Origin: an uncultured Chlorobiaceae bacterium
GTDB lineage: Bacteria; Bacteroidota; Chlorobiia; Chlorobiales; Chlorobiaceae
NCBI GenBank assembly: GCA_903994365.1
Contig: CAJEXL010000015.1
Location: forward strand, 1-42,172
Direction: 5' to 3'
DNA length: 42,172 bases
Below, piece by piece: positions 27,579 through 37,629 of the stretch. Numbering within the stretch: the stretch's first letter is position 1; each line of letters opens with the position of its first letter. The translations under genes and the position numbers were made by a program. The notes under the pieces were generated by a model. The model searched no databases and had not been told where the DNA came from. It worked only from the letters and a program-made list of their open reading frames with translations.

Positions 27579-28235
27579 ATGTCGATTCTTGAAAAAATTG
27601 GTAACGCATCCTGCTCATTGCGTTTCAATAATGACTGGCTGAAAATATTTACCTGTCCTGTTCCAAGTTCTGATTTTCTCTCGTTTGTTGCTGTTGCGAC
27701 TATTGATGCTCCTCAACATGCCGTGTTGAGCCTGTTGTATGATGTTGACGTGGCCACTGAGTGGGTCTGGAAAACCAGGGAGATGCGGGTACTGCAGGAG
27801 TTGTCAGAAAATGAGGGGCGAGTTGTGTATCAGCTTGTCAGTGCTCCCTGGCCTGTTTCAGATCGTGAAATCATAACCAAATCACAAGGATATCTTGATC
27901 CTGAAACATCTGAGATTTTTATCAAACTTGAATGTTTACCAAACTTTATCCCAAAAAACGACAAGTATGTTCGTGTGCCCGAACTTGAAGGTGCCTGGAA
28001 TATTATTCCCATCTCAGAGAATCAGTGCAGGGTTGTTTTTCGTCTCCACATCGAACCCGGCGGAGAGATTCCTTCATGGCTTGCTAATATTGCAGTAATT
28101 GATACTCCTTACCATACTTTGGTCAATTTGCGTGAAATGGTCAAAAAGGAGAAGTACAGAACTCCAGTTGATGCTCCGTTTAAAAAATCAGCCAAAGATG
28201 TTATCCAGCATTATGAAAAGTTTGTAACGGATTGA
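27579..28235 (+). CDS. START-domain (lipid-binding) protein, first copy
   Basis: The 218-residue protein from the ATG at 27579 (MSILEKIGN) consists of one START/Bet v1-like domain. Telling pieces are [42 protein letters not shown] and [16 protein letters not shown], as in MLN64/StAR relatives. Such domains hold a hydrophobic ligand, often a lipid. There is no signal peptide. A TTG at 27537 would add 14 residues but is less likely. A paralogue follows 51 bases on. Ligand unknown; in a green sulfur bacterium chlorosome lipids, carotenoids or wax esters are possibilities, but that is speculation. Confidence 0.8.
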   Translation: MSILEKIGNASCSLRFNNDWLKIFTCPVPSSDFLSFVAVATIDAPQHAVLSLLYDVDVATEWVWKTREMRVLQELSENEGRVVYQLVSAPWPVSDREIITKSQGYLDPETSEIFIKLECLPNFIPKNDKYVRVPELEGAWNIIPISENQCRVVFRLHIEPGGEIPSWLANIAVIDTPYHTLVNLREMVKKEKYRTPVDAPFKKSAKDVIQHYEKFVTD

Positions 28236-28286
28236 TTTTTTTAATTTACTGGCGGTTGGCTCAATAACTACATAACAATAGAGAGC

Positions 28287-28925
28287 ATGGATGTGGCATC
28301 AATCCTGAATGGGAACTGGGAGTTTCGTGTTGAACATAAAGGGATCAAAATTTTTTCTTCCAAGGTAAGCGGCTCAGATATTTATGGCTTCAAGGGAGAA
28401 CTTGAGTTACAGGTATCGTTGAAAAAATTGATCAGTCTTTTTCACGACATGGCAAACTTCAATCGCTGGGTTCATCATCTGGCAGAAATGGAGGTACTTG
28501 AAAAAAAAGATGATACTGAGTTTGTTATGCGTCAGGTCATTGATACTCCATGGCCGCTTCAACAGAGAGAGGTGATCATGCGTTCCTGGATGGTGTCGGC
28601 GGGGGAGAATGCCATTGCGCTGACCATGAAGGAGGAGCCTGACTTCTTGCCGCTTAATCCGAAGTATCACCGGGTTCAACATGCAACGGGGATATGGGTT
28701 TTCACCTCGAACGGGCACGGTGTCGTTCATGTCACCTTTGTGATGCATCTTGACCCAGGCAAGGATGTGCCAGCACCGGTCAGTAATGCGGGGCTGTTCG
28801 AAGTGCCATTTTATTCACTGAACAACCTTAGAACTCTCCTGAAGGACACATCCTATAATCCGCCATGGCCAAAGGAGCTGGAGGAGTATATCTCAATTAT
28901 TGAAGATGATCCCGATACGCCTTGA
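28287..28925 (+). CDS. START-domain (lipid-binding) protein, second copy
   Basis: This 212-residue protein is a paralogue of its neighbour with the same layout: FRVEHKGIKIFSSKVSGSDI at the N-terminus, then LFHDMANFNRWVHHLAEMEVLEK, VIDTPWPLQQREVIMRS and VMHLDPGKDVPAPVSNAGL. The paired motifs PWP-x2-x-REII/V and DPG/EPG-x2-(V/I)P are shared between the copies. It overlaps the convergent hldE-type gene at its 3' end by 29 bases. Cytoplasmic, ligand unknown. Confidence 0.8.
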   Translation: MDVASILNGNWEFRVEHKGIKIFSSKVSGSDIYGFKGELELQVSLKKLISLFHDMANFNRWVHHLAEMEVLEKKDDTEFVMRQVIDTPWPLQQREVIMRSWMVSAGENAIALTMKEEPDFLPLNPKYHRVQHATGIWVFTSNGHGVVHVTFVMHLDPGKDVPAPVSNAGLFEVPFYSLNNLRTLLKDTSYNPPWPKELEEYISIIEDDPDTP

Positions 28926-29880
28926 GGAGTTTTTCGGATTTGACCGGAACAGCGCCAACCTCCTGACAAACAGTGGCGGCGGCAAGGTTCGCTATTGTCG
29001 AATTCAACACAATATCGATGCCAGCCGCCACACCGAGCGCCAGAGTTCCGATAACGGTGTCTCCGGCACCTGATACATCTGCAACCTCAAGGGAGGTTGC
29101 AGGAATATGGGTGAACGAACCGTTATAAATGGTCATACCCTTGTCGCTTCTTGTAACAATAATGGTCTCGGCCTGAATTTTCTTCTGGAGCAGGCGACAT
29201 GCCTCTTCAACCTCCTGGTCGTTATTCTGAAGCAGGATACCGAGTGCTGCAGCCATTTCAGAGAGATTAGGCTTGAAGACAGCACACCCTTTATAGGCAA
29301 AAAAATTCTGATGTTTTGGGTCGACAAGCACCGGAATATTATGGACTTTTGCTGAAGCAATAAGTTGCTGAATGAGATGTTCACTGAGAAGTCCCTTGTT
29401 GTAATCTTCGAGGATGACAGCATCAATTGAGCTGACGACCGCTGTAAAAGAATCGAAAATTTTTCGTTCAATGTCAACATCAATCTTTTTCCTGCTTTCA
29501 ACATCAACCCTTGTTATATGGTGGTTTTGCGACAGGATTCTTGTTTTGGAGGTAGTCGGTCTGGAGGGATCACAGATCAATCCTTCGGTTGCAAGGCCTC
29601 GATTGCGGAAAAGTTCGAGGAGTACATCCCTGTTGTGGTCAGCACCGGTAATGCCAATCAACATGGTGTTGGCACCGAGCGCGAGAGTGTTGAGCGCAAC
29701 ATTTGCTGCTCCTCCCAGTCGATGATCTTCGTGGGTAACATCAACAACAGGTACCGGATATTCCGGTGAAATACGGGAGACATGGCCAAAAATATAGTTG
29801 TCAAGCATAATGTCGCCAATGATGGCTATTCGCTTGCTGCGAAAAGAGTGCAGGATATTTTCTATGGAGTTGTTACTCAT
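28897..29880 (-). CDS. D-glycero-beta-D-manno-heptose-7-phosphate kinase (RfaE1 domain)
   Basis: The 327-residue PfkB-type kinase matches the kinase half of HldE/RfaE. Signatures are IIGDIMLDNYIFGHVSRISPEYPVP, DHRLGGAANVALN and, near the C-terminus, DVSGAGDTVIGTLALG, with the catalytic Asp. It makes heptose-1,7-bisphosphate for ADP-heptose in LPS core. The nucleotidyltransferase half of HldE is absent, so it must be encoded elsewhere. I start at 29880 (MSNNSIEN); a longer frame to 29931 has no conserved residues. The 3' end overlaps the START-domain gene. Confidence 0.9.
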   Translation of the reverse strand: MSNNSIENILHSFRSKRIAIIGDIMLDNYIFGHVSRISPEYPVPVVDVTHEDHRLGGAANVALNTLALGANTMLIGITGADHNRDVLLELFRNRGLATEGLICDPSRPTTSKTRILSQNHHITRVDVESRKKIDVDIERKIFDSFTAVVSSIDAVILEDYNKGLLSEHLIQQLIASAKVHNIPVLVDPKHQNFFAYKGCAVFKPNLSEMAAALGILLQNNDQEVEEACRLLQKKIQAETIIVTRSDKGMTIYNGSFTHIPATSLEVADVSGAGDTVIGTLALGVAAGIDIVLNSTIANLAAATVCQEVGAVPVKSEKLLKAYRDHLQ

Positions 29881-29968
29881 AATCTTTTGTTTCGTTATGC
29901 GGTTTTTCTCCTGTAAACAAAAAAATAACAATAAAAAACTTGACAGAAGCCAAGATATGAATCTATCA

Positions 29969-29997
29969 TTGTATTTTTTGCTAATTTTTGTTATAAT
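29969..29997 (+). promoter_or_regulatory. Sigma-70-like promoter for ffh operon
   Basis: TTGTAT at 29969-29974 and a perfect TATAAT at 29992-29997 are 17 bases apart, and the ffh ATG is 45 bases downstream. A second possibility is TTGACA at 29940 with TATCAT at 29964 (18 apart). Consensus and spacing make the first one the better call. Confidence 0.55.
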
Positions 29998-30042
29998 TAA
30001 AGCTAAGCATTTTTAAGCTTTATATGAAAAAAGCGGGATCCA

Positions 30043-31392
30043 ATGTTCGATAGTTTAAGTGATAAATTAGAGGCCACCTTTAAAAAACTGGCAGGACAAG
30101 CCACTATTAATGAGATTAATATTGGCCTCGCGATGCGAGATATCAAGCGAGCTTTGCTTGGTGCAGACGTTAACTATAAGGTAGCAAAGAAATTAATCGA
30201 AGATATAAGAGAGAAATCTCTTGGAGAGCAGGTTATCAAAAGCGTCTCTCCTGCCCAGATGATTGTGAAAATCGTTTATGACGAACTGACTGATCTGATG
30301 GGCGGAGAGCAGAAGCCATTGAACCTTTCTCCCAAAAAACTTCCTGCAATCATTATGGTTGCCGGTTTGCAAGGTTCCGGAAAGACAACATTCTGTGCAA
30401 AGCTGGCACTGCGTCTTAAAAAGAGTGGGAAAAATCCGTTGCTTGTTGCGGCTGATGTCTATCGCCCTGCGGCGATTGACCAGCTTAAAGCTCTTGGAGC
30501 GCAGATAGATGTTCCTGTTTTTGCCATTGAGGAGCAGGATGCCATGCAAGCGGCTTTGCAGGGGTTGGAGTTTGCTCGCTCTTCGGCCAAGGATGTCCTG
30601 ATTCTTGATACGGCAGGACGCCTTCAGATTGATCACAAAATGATGGCTGAGGCCGAGGCACTGAAAAATGCGCTTAAGCCGGACGAGCTTCTTTTTGTAG
30701 TTGACTCCATGATGGGTCAGGAGGCTGTTAATACCGCCAAAGCCTTCAATGACCAACTTGATTTTGATGGTGTTGTGCTGACCAAACTTGATGGCGACTC
30801 AAGGGGTGGTGCCGCCCTCTCTATTCGCCAGGTGGTCGAGAAGCCTATAAAATTTATCAGCATAGGCGAAAAGGTTGATGATCTTGATATCTTTTATCCT
30901 GATCGTATGGCCCAGAGAATTCTGGGCATGGGTGATATTGTAAGTTTTGTTGAAAAAGCCCAGGAAAATCTCGATCTTGAGAAAGCTGTCGAGATGCAGA
31001 AAAAGTTGATGCGGAATGAGTTTGATCTCAACGATTTTTTCGACCAGTTGCAGCAGCTCAAAAAGATGGGTTCTATTCAGGGGTTGATTGAGATGGTGCC
31101 GGGTCTGAACAAGATGGTGCCAAAGCAGGATCTTGAAAATCTTGACTTTAAGCCCATTGAAGCCATGATCAATTCCATGACGAAGCAGGAGAAACATAAT
31201 CCTGATATTATTAATGGAAGTCGTCGTCAGCGCATTGCGCACGGTAGCGGAACAAAAGTCCAGGAGGTTAATCTTCTGCTCAAGCAGTTTGGTGAGATGA
31301 AGAAGATGATGCGTTCAGTTTCAAAGCTTTCGCAATCAGGCAGAAAGATAACTTCACAGAATCTTGCACTTGAGAAATTTTTAAAACGATAG
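30043..31392 (+). CDS. ffh: Signal recognition particle protein Ffh (SRP54)
   Basis: The 449-residue GTPase guides nascent membrane proteins to FtsY. An N domain (1-90) precedes the G domain with P-loop [26 protein letters not shown] and TKLDGD. The C-terminal M domain binds 4.5S RNA and signal peptides; it contains [20 protein letters not shown] and [13 protein letters not shown] segments, and the RNA-binding [13 protein letters not shown]. It heads the conserved ffh-rpsP-rimM-trmD-rplS string. Confidence 0.97.
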   Translation: MFDSLSDKLEATFKKLAGQATINEINIGLAMRDIKRALLGADVNYKVAKKLIEDIREKSLGEQVIKSVSPAQMIVKIVYDELTDLMGGEQKPLNLSPKKLPAIIMVAGLQGSGKTTFCAKLALRLKKSGKNPLLVAADVYRPAAIDQLKALGAQIDVPVFAIEEQDAMQAALQGLEFARSSAKDVLILDTAGRLQIDHKMMAEAEALKNALKPDELLFVVDSMMGQEAVNTAKAFNDQLDFDGVVLTKLDGDSRGGAALSIRQVVEKPIKFISIGEKVDDLDIFYPDRMAQRILGMGDIVSFVEKAQENLDLEKAVEMQKKLMRNEFDLNDFFDQLQQLKKMGSIQGLIEMVPGLNKMVPKQDLENLDFKPIEAMINSMTKQEKHNPDIINGSRRQRIAHGSGTKVQEVNLLLKQFGEMKKMMRSVSKLSQSGRKITSQNLALEKFLKR

Positions 31393-31443
31393 ATTATATT
31401 CGGACTGTTACAAGTAAACATTAACTCATAAAATATTTAAGCC

Positions 31444-31854
31444 TTGGTAAAGATCAGACTGAAAAGAGCAGGAAGAAAAAAATTGCCAGTATACCAGATT
31501 GTCGTGGCCGATGCGCGTTCGCCAAGGGATGGTAAATTTCTGGAAGTTGTTGGCCATTATCAGCCCACCGCGAAGCCTCACGCGGTAACGATTAAAAAAG
31601 ATCGTATCGCATACTGGATGCAAACAGGCGCACAGCCGACAGCGACAGTCAACAGCCTTATTCGTACAACCGGGTTGCTCTATGAACTGAGACTCAAGAG
31701 CATGGGACGTAGCGAAGCTGAAATTTCGGCCGAGATGGAAAAGTGGCAGGAGCGTCAAATTGCACGACGCCAGAAGGGTCTTATGGTGAAGTCGCGTCGC
31801 CGTAGTGCTAAAAAAGAGGCAGAAGCGAAAGCTGCTACCGGTGGCGAGGCATAA
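31444..31854 (+). CDS. rpsP: 30S ribosomal protein S16
   Basis: The 136-residue protein starts with a TTG at 31444 (protein [20 protein letters not shown] after Met), the universal S16 N-terminus. Other hallmarks are [19 protein letters not shown] and [17 protein letters not shown]. The C-terminal 50 residues, rich in K, R, E and A, extend beyond the E. coli length of 82. An ATG near the start is not available. It lies between ffh and rimM in the usual order. Confidence 0.96.
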   Translation: MVKIRLKRAGRKKLPVYQIVVADARSPRDGKFLEVVGHYQPTAKPHAVTIKKDRIAYWMQTGAQPTATVNSLIRTTGLLYELRLKSMGRSEAEISAEMEKWQERQIARRQKGLMVKSRRRSAKKEAEAKAATGGEA

Positions 31855-31877
31855 CTATTTTTTTAAGTGAGGTCAAG

Positions 31878-32381
31878 GTGGAACTCTATCAGACAGGTAT
31901 CATTCTGAAACCGAGAGGGTTGCAGGGTGAGCTCAAGGTGGAGGTAGTTACCGATTTCCCTGAAAGCTTTCTGTCACGTCGAGAATATTTTGCTGGAAAG
32001 TCCGTTGATTTTATCGAACGGTTAAGGGTCGATAAAGTGACGCTTTCCGCAGGTTTTGCCTGGTTGTTCTTTGACGGGGTTGATACTGTTGAGAAGGCTG
32101 AGCCACTTGTTGGCTGGAGCTTGTTTGTTACAGCAGAGCAACTTTTACCACAGCCGTTGAATCGCGCCTGGCTTCACGAGATTATTGGCATGAAGGTACT
32201 TGACCGTCATCGCAGCGAGGTTGGTGTTGTGACCAACGTTATAAGAATGCCTGCGCACGAAGTTTACGAAGTGCAGGTTGGCGGAAAAAAAGTGCTGCTG
32301 CCAGCCATAGATGAGTTTGTTGAAGAGTTCAATCTTGGTGAGAGGTGTATAGTTATCCCAAGAGTTGATGAGTTTCTGTAA
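31878..32381 (+). CDS. rimM: 16S rRNA processing protein RimM
   Basis: The 167-residue protein aids 30S assembly by binding S19. The N-terminal beta barrel shows GIILKPRGLQGELKVEVVTDF; the C-terminal PRC barrel shows IIGMKVLDRHRSEVGVV and VLLPAIDEFV. The start is a GTG at 31878, with AGGTCA just before it. It keeps the common place between rpsP and trmD. Confidence 0.93.
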   Translation: MELYQTGIILKPRGLQGELKVEVVTDFPESFLSRREYFAGKSVDFIERLRVDKVTLSAGFAWLFFDGVDTVEKAEPLVGWSLFVTAEQLLPQPLNRAWLHEIIGMKVLDRHRSEVGVVTNVIRMPAHEVYEVQVGGKKVLLPAIDEFVEEFNLGERCIVIPRVDEFL

Positions 32382-32422
32382 ATAGGTTTTGCTGGTAGAG
32401 TCTGTTGAAGCCTCTTTGAGTC

Positions 32423-33142
32423 ATGGATGCAATAAGGATTGATGTTATTTCCGTCATTCCCGGTTTTTTTGATTCGCCCCTTGACAATGGGCTGTTGGGT
32501 ATTGCTCGCCGAAAACAGTATGCGGAGATTCATATCCATAATCTGCATGACTATGGCCTTGGCAGGTACAAACAGGTTGATGATTCTCCTTACGGAGGTG
32601 GCGCTGGTATGGTACTCCGGCCAGAGCCAGTCTTCGCTTGTGTTGAATTATTGAAAGCTGAAAGAGAGTATGACGCTGTGATTTTTCTTTCTCCGGATGG
32701 AGAGATGTTTGAGCAGCCGATGGCAAACAGGCTTTCGAGGATGCACAATTTGATTATTCTTTGTGGTCATTACAAGGCCATAGACGAGCGGATCAGGCAG
32801 AATTTGGTAACGATGGAGCTCTCTATTGGTGATGTTGTCGTTTCGGGTGGAGAGATACCGGCGTTGCTTCTTATGGATGCGCTCTTACGGGTGATACCGG
32901 GTGTTCTTGGTGACAGCGAGTCGGCTTTGACCGATTCTTTTCAGACAGGCCTGCTTGATTCAGTCTATTACACTCGGCCCGCAGAGTTCAGAGGAATGAA
33001 AGTTCCAGAGATACTTCTGAACGGTCATCATGGAAAAATTGAAGAGTGGCGTCATCAAAATGCTCTGGAACGGACAAGAGAGCGAAGGCCGGATATGATT
33101 GCCGAAGTTGAGTTTGAAGAATTCAGGAAAAAAATAATGTAA
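32423..33142 (+). CDS. trmD: tRNA (guanine-N1-)-methyltransferase TrmD
   Basis: The 239-residue SPOUT enzyme methylates G37 of tRNAs to prevent +1 frameshifting. Clear motifs are [59 protein letters not shown] and the C-terminal [10 protein letters not shown]. The trefoil-knot SAM site is complete. Fourth gene of the operon, 13 bases before rplS. Confidence 0.97.
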   Translation: MDAIRIDVISVIPGFFDSPLDNGLLGIARRKQYAEIHIHNLHDYGLGRYKQVDDSPYGGGAGMVLRPEPVFACVELLKAEREYDAVIFLSPDGEMFEQPMANRLSRMHNLIILCGHYKAIDERIRQNLVTMELSIGDVVVSGGEIPALLLMDALLRVIPGVLGDSESALTDSFQTGLLDSVYYTRPAEFRGMKVPEILLNGHHGKIEEWRHQNALERTRERRPDMIAEVEFEEFRKKIM

Positions 33143-33155
33143 ATAAGTTGTTGTC

Positions 33156-33518
33156 ATGGATCAGTTAATCAAGTTAGTTGAAGCCACTCAGGCGGTTACC
33201 GATTTTCCGGAAATCAGGCCAGGTGATACCATCAAGATACAGTTGAAGGTTATTGAGGGTGAGAAGGAGAGGCTTCAGGCTTTTGAGGGTGTTGTTATCA
33301 GCGACAGGGGAGCTGGCGGGAACAAGACCATCACGGTTCGCAAAATTTCTCATGGCGTAGGTGTCGAGAGAATTATTCCGGTCAATTCACCCAATATCGA
33401 AAGTGTTACTGTTGTCAAACATGGCAAGGCAAGAAGGGCAAAACTCTTCTACCTGCGCAAACGTACTGGCAAAGCTGCATTGAAAGTCAAGGAACGCAAG
33501 ATTGTAGAGAAGGTCTGA
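33156..33518 (+). CDS. rplS: 50S ribosomal protein L19
   Basis: The 120-residue protein has the L19 core [14 protein letters not shown] strand (here [21 protein letters not shown]), [19 protein letters not shown]-like ([14 protein letters not shown]) and the C-terminal [18 protein letters not shown]. It sits at the 30S-50S interface. It is the last gene of the operon; a terminator follows 16 bases later. Confidence 0.97.
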   Translation: MDQLIKLVEATQAVTDFPEIRPGDTIKIQLKVIEGEKERLQAFEGVVISDRGAGGNKTITVRKISHGVGVERIIPVNSPNIESVTVVKHGKARRAKLFYLRKRTGKAALKVKERKIVEKV

Positions 33519-33533
33519 TTTGTTACATGGTAT

Positions 33534-33563
33534 ACCCGATATGCGTCTGTTATATCGGGTTTT
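33534..33563 (+). terminator. Intrinsic terminator of ffh-rplS operon
   Basis: ACCCGATAT at 33534-33542 pairs perfectly with ATATCGGGT at 33552-33560 across a nine-base loop, followed by TTT and TT after two Cs. It is 16 bases after the rplS stop and 35 before the MutY-like gene. Confidence 0.88.
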
Positions 33564-33597
33564 CCTTCGCTTGTCATGATCTTTTACTGAAACTGTG

Positions 33598-34422
33598 ATG
33601 CTTGTTCGGAACAGTGATCTCTTCCGTGAGAAGATATTTGATTTTTATAGTCAGAATCGGAGGGTTTTTCCCTGGCGAGAGACTACAGACAGGTATTCAA
33701 TCATGATCAGTGAGATTATGTTGCAGCAAACTCAGGCAGAGAGGGTTGTTCCGAGGTTCGATGCCTGGCTAAAAAGTTTTCCGGATATTTCACATCTTGC
33801 AGCAGCTCCATTACGTGAGGTGCTTGCTCTCTGGAGTGGTTTGGGGTACAATTCCAGGGCGCTTCGTTTGCATCGGAGTGCCTCCATTATCATGGACTGT
33901 TATGACGGGGTGGTGCCATCACAGCCGGAACTGCTGAAGAAACTTCCTGGCATAGGTACCTACACTTCTCGCTCCATTCCAGTGTTTGCTGACAATCTTG
34001 ATGTGGCCGCAGTGGATACCAATATCCGTCGAATCTTCATTCATGAATTTACTCTTCCTGAAGATATTTCAGCGGCGAGACTGCAAGAGGTTGCTGATAC
34101 ATTACTTCCTTTGGGGCAAAGTCGTCAGTGGCACAACGCCTTGATGGATTACGGTGCTCTTATGCTGACCAGCAAAAAAAGCGGTATTCGTCCTTTGAGC
34201 AGACAGTCAACGTTTCAGGGTTCAAAACGGTGGTACCGGGGGCAGCTCATCAAGCAGCTTGTTCAAGCTGAGAAGTTGGTCCTTGAAGAGATCAAAGAGA
34301 AATATGCCGATTGCCCCTGGAGGCTTGATGAAATTATTAGTGAGCTGATCCAGGAGGGGCTGATCGAACGTTGCGAGAGTACCTCTTTCAGCACTCTTAC
34401 CACATTGAAGATAAAGGGGTAG
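33598..34422 (+). CDS. MutY-like adenine glycosylase lacking Fe-S cysteines
   Basis: The 274-residue protein (from ATG 33598; a GTG at 33595 adds one residue) belongs to the HhH-GPD glycosylases and resembles MutY, which removes A opposite 8-oxoguanine. It has FPWRET, catalytic Glu39 in SEIMLQQTQ, the hairpin LPGIGTYTS and catalytic Asp140 in AAVDTNIRR. After ALMDYGALMLTSKK, where MutY has four cysteines for a 4Fe-4S cluster, there are none. The C-terminal NUDIX-like domain is replaced by about 60 residues (QLIKQLVQAEKLVLEEIKEKY) that look like a winged-helix part. Clusterless MutY forms are known. Whether it still prefers A:8-oxoG is uncertain. Confidence 0.82.
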   Translation: MLVRNSDLFREKIFDFYSQNRRVFPWRETTDRYSIMISEIMLQQTQAERVVPRFDAWLKSFPDISHLAAAPLREVLALWSGLGYNSRALRLHRSASIIMDCYDGVVPSQPELLKKLPGIGTYTSRSIPVFADNLDVAAVDTNIRRIFIHEFTLPEDISAARLQEVADTLLPLGQSRQWHNALMDYGALMLTSKKSGIRPLSRQSTFQGSKRWYRGQLIKQLVQAEKLVLEEIKEKYADCPWRLDEIISELIQEGLIERCESTSFSTLTTLKIKG

Positions 34423-34445
34423 TAACCTCTGTGATTCCAGAAACG

Positions 34446-36278
34446 CTACTCTGTATTATAGACCATGTTGAGATCATTGTAAAGTTTGTTAATCTCTGCT
34501 GCATACTTTGTGGAAATCATCTTTCGCTTGAGTTTCAGTGTTGGGGTAGCTTGATCGTTCTCAATGCTGAAAGCCGTTTCGACCAATAGAAATTTGCGTA
34601 CCTTTTCATGGGTTGCCAGTTGTCTTGAAACAGTCTGCAGGAGGTTCTCGTAAATCTGGAAGACTCTCTTCTCCTGGATCAACTCTTTATTGGTAGAGAA
34701 GGTAATGTTTGCAGTTGCAGCAAATTCTTTGAGCTTGATGAATTCAGGTACAATCAAAGCAATTAAAAAAGGACGTTTTTCACCGATTACAATCACTTGA
34801 TCGACATAGGGACTTTCTGAGATCAGGGTCTCAATGGGCATTGGGGTAATATTTTTTCCACCTGAAGTGACAATAATATGTTTTTTGCGGTCGGTTATCT
34901 TTAAATAGCCGTCCCGATCAATCTCACCAATGTCTCCAGAGTAAAACCAGCCATCTTTGATAACTTCAGAAGTGCCCTCTTTATCATTCCAGTACCCTTT
35001 CATGATATTTGGTCCCTTCAGTAGTATTTCGCCATCCGCAGCAATCATAACTTCGACCTTGTCAACGGCTGGACCAACGGTTCCGTATTTGATTTTCCCC
35101 GGTTGGTTTACATGGGTTACTGGTGCTGTTTCTGTCAGACCATACCCCTCCAGGATGCTTATATCAAGCGCCTCGAAAAATTCACCAACTTTTTGTGGCA
35201 GGGCGGCCCCACCCGAAACAAAATATCGCAGTCGTCCACCGAAAGTGCTTTTAATTTTGTTATAGACAAGCTTGCCTGCAAGTGTATGCTGGAACGTCAA
35301 TAGTTGTGCTGTTTTCCCTTTTTCATTGATCTCCTTATGGTATTGTTTGCCTGTTTTCAGAGCCCAGTAAAATATTTTCTGCTTTATGGTGTTCTCTTTT
35401 GAAATTCCCTTGAGAATACTGGTCTTGATTCGATCAAAGAGCCTTGGTACCGTAAACATTATGGTAGGACGAGCTTCAGTCATATTCAGTGTGATAGTCT
35501 CAACGCTTTCCGCCATATAAATGCTTGCTCCACATGCAAAAAGAAGGTAATAACCACCAGTACGTTCATAAGCGTGCGAGAGGGGAAGAAAAGAGAGACC
35601 GCAATCAGAATCATCAAGCCGGATGACCGATGAGCAGGATTTAACGTTTTCACAGATATTTTTATGCGTCAGCATCACCCCTTTCGGAACTCCTGTTGTC
35701 CCGGATGTGTAGATGATAGTCGCAACATCATCAGGTTCCACAAGAGTGCCATTGATAATCCAGGGTTTTTCGGCAAGTACTCTCTTTCCTTCGGCCTTTG
35801 CCTGGTTCAGGTCAATGGCCTCCTCCATCGGCTCATCAAGTCGGTTCATGACCACGATAAGGGTTAACTCTGGGAGGTTTTGCCAAATCGATAAAATTTT
35901 GCCAAGCTGCAGCGTATTTGAGACGACAAGAGCCTTTGCGCTGCAGTTATTGAGAATATATTCAATCTGGTTAGCTGGTAGGGAGGGGTAGAGGGGAACA
36001 GTAATCGCACCGAGGTTCAGGATTGCCATATCGGCAAGATACCAACCTGGTCTATTTTCAGAAAGGATAGCAACCCGCTCTTTTGAGTTTATCCCGCTGT
36101 GTTTCAGAAATGCAGCAAAAGTTCGTACGTCTTCCTCAAATGCATGATAGGTGATGGACTCATATTTCCCGTTGATTTTTCTTGCAAATGGAAATTTCGA
36201 ATCATTTGTCCTGTAATGGGTGAACACTGAGGAAAAAAGTTCTGGCAGTGTTTGAAATGCTGGATTGATAAGTCCCAT
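34446..36278 (-). CDS. Long-chain acyl-CoA ligase (AMP-forming)
   Basis: The 610-residue enzyme activates fatty acids through acyl-AMP. The adenylate motif [45 protein letters not shown] and the C-terminal lysine region [10 protein letters not shown] show a complete AMP-binding protein of the FAA1/FadD15 group. Typical members recycle free fatty acids into phospholipids. There is no beta-oxidation gene nearby. It faces the MutY-like gene and is divergent from the sugar operon. Confidence 0.92.
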   Translation of the reverse strand: MGLINPAFQTLPELFSSVFTHYRTNDSKFPFARKINGKYESITYHAFEEDVRTFAAFLKHSGINSKERVAILSENRPGWYLADMAILNLGAITVPLYPSLPANQIEYILNNCSAKALVVSNTLQLGKILSIWQNLPELTLIVVMNRLDEPMEEAIDLNQAKAEGKRVLAEKPWIINGTLVEPDDVATIIYTSGTTGVPKGVMLTHKNICENVKSCSSVIRLDDSDCGLSFLPLSHAYERTGGYYLLFACGASIYMAESVETITLNMTEARPTIMFTVPRLFDRIKTSILKGISKENTIKQKIFYWALKTGKQYHKEINEKGKTAQLLTFQHTLAGKLVYNKIKSTFGGRLRYFVSGGAALPQKVGEFFEALDISILEGYGLTETAPVTHVNQPGKIKYGTVGPAVDKVEVMIAADGEILLKGPNIMKGYWNDKEGTSEVIKDGWFYSGDIGEIDRDGYLKITDRKKHIIVTSGGKNITPMPIETLISESPYVDQVIVIGEKRPFLIALIVPEFIKLKEFAATANITFSTNKELIQEKRVFQIYENLLQTVSRQLATHEKVRKFLLVETAFSIENDQATPTLKLKRKMISTKYAAEINKLYNDLNMVYNTE

Positions 36279-36312
36279 AAGCGCAAGATGTTAGAGTACA
36301 GGAGACTCTGCT

Positions 36313-36328
36313 CTTTTTTGCAAAAAAG
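36313..36328. promoter_or_regulatory. Perfect 16-base palindrome upstream of acyl-CoA ligase gene
   Basis: CTTTTTTGCAAAAAAG is fully self-complementary, 35 bases before the acyl-CoA ligase start and 237 before the operon start at 36565. It may be a regulator site. The surrounding 36279-36564 has several TATAAT-like words (36384-36406) but no gene with support. Confidence 0.35.
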
Positions 36329-36564
36329 GTTTTCAGCTCCTCAACCCATCAAAAAAATCAGTTCCGAACTTTGCTCAGTTCAATATAATAATAACATAAT
36401 GGTATAAAATGGAATGGCATTATATTCTGCGGTACACTCGAACCGTGTAATGTTGAGAGGCTTTGCTACATCGAGCCTTTATTCGTAGGGAATTTTTATA
36501 TTACCAACAGAAGGAATTGAAAGATGAGCGTGCCAGAAAACCCGTGTTTCCCCATTTTATATTC

Positions 36565-37629
36565 ATGCAGATGACTAAAAAATCCAGTCTTCCGTTGACT
36601 GGCTATGTCGGACTTGCTCTTGGCATCATCCTGATTGTTTGGCTTTTCAGTCAGCTCGACCTGAAGCGCTCGGCAGAGTTGATCTCATCGATAGGATTAT
36701 CTTCGCTGTTGATCGTTTTGCCTTTTCTTGCGCTTCATTTGATCGAGACCTTTGCCTGGACAAAGGTTTTCCCCAGAAGCATCAGGGCTATATCATTTTT
36801 CAAGCTTCTGAAAATTCAGGTTATTGCTGAAACTGTCTCCATGACACTCCCGGCAGGTGTTGCTGTTGGAGAACCTTTGCGTCCTTATCTCTGTAACCGG
36901 TTTATGGGCATTGCAATTCCTTCAGGTGTTGCAAGCGTTGCTGTTCGGAAGCTTATGCTTGGTTTGGCCCAGGGTATTTATACCATTATTGGTTCGATAG
37001 CAGGTTTTTCACTGCTGCAGTCAGTTTCTCTCAAGATGCTGGGGTTTGAAGGGCTCGGATATATTCTTATTGCAACTGGCCTTGTGGTATTTTTGCTCTT
37101 TCTCTTTCTCCTTGTGTTGCTTCTTAATGGACAGGCTGCCCGGAATGTACACAGGCTCCTGATGCTTGTGCCCTTCAAAAAAGTGAAGGAGTGGTTGCTT
37201 ATAAAAGAGTCGGGCTTTTTTGACACCGACGAGGAGTTGAAGAGTTACAGAGGTACTTATGTCAGCAGGCTGCTGCCTGTATTGGTTATCTATCTTTTTG
37301 CCTGGTCAACCCTTGCAATTGAGAGTTATACGATATTGAGACTTCTCGGTATCAATATCACTTTTTTGGAAGTGCTCACCATTGATATAGCCCTCACTAT
37401 GCTTCGTACCCTCTTTTTTTTCATCCCTTCAGGACTTGGTGTACAGGATCTTGGTTATCTGGCTTTTTTTCAGGCGCTTGGTATGCCTGATGTCCTTGCT
37501 TACGGCGGGGCCTTTGTGCTGTTAAGGCGTTTAAAAGAGGTGTTCTGGTATGCCACAGGGTACGGAGTGATGTTTTTTTCGGGAGTCCATCTGCATGATG
37601 CAGAAGTTGTCAGCCCTGGAGAATCATGA
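36565..37629 (+). CDS. Multi-pass membrane protein, UPF0104/LPG-synthase TM family
   Basis: The 354-residue protein (ATG at 36565, MQMTKKSSLPL; a TTG at 36463 would add 34 uncharacteristic residues) has about eight hydrophobic helices and belongs to the lysylphosphatidylglycerol-synthase transmembrane family (UPF0104). Typical phrases: VAVGEPLRPYL, PSGVASVAVRKLMLGLAQGIY and FIPSGLGVQDLGYLAFF. Members are thought to flip or modify lipid-linked substrates. It overlaps the next gene by four bases (ATGA) and starts the five-gene sugar operon, which suggests a role in moving a lipid-linked glycan or precursor; that is inference. Confidence 0.82.
   Translation: MQMTKKSSLPLTGYVGLALGIILIVWLFSQLDLKRSAELISSIGLSSLLIVLPFLALHLIETFAWTKVFPRSIRAISFFKLLKIQVIAETVSMTLPAGVAVGEPLRPYLCNRFMGIAIPSGVASVAVRKLMLGLAQGIYTIIGSIAGFSLLQSVSLKMLGFEGLGYILIATGLVVFLLFLFLLVLLLNGQAARNVHRLLMLVPFKKVKEWLLIKESGFFDTDEELKSYRGTYVSRLLPVLVIYLFAWSTLAIESYTILRLLGINITFLEVLTIDIALTMLRTLFFFIPSGLGVQDLGYLAFFQALGMPDVLAYGGAFVLLRRLKEVFWYATGYGVMFFSGVHLHDAEVVSPGES

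Noticed and set aside
36463..36564. N-terminal extension of the UPF0104 protein from a TTG
   Set aside because: The 34 extra residues are charged and unlike the family, and an ATG at 36565 lies just before the first membrane helix.
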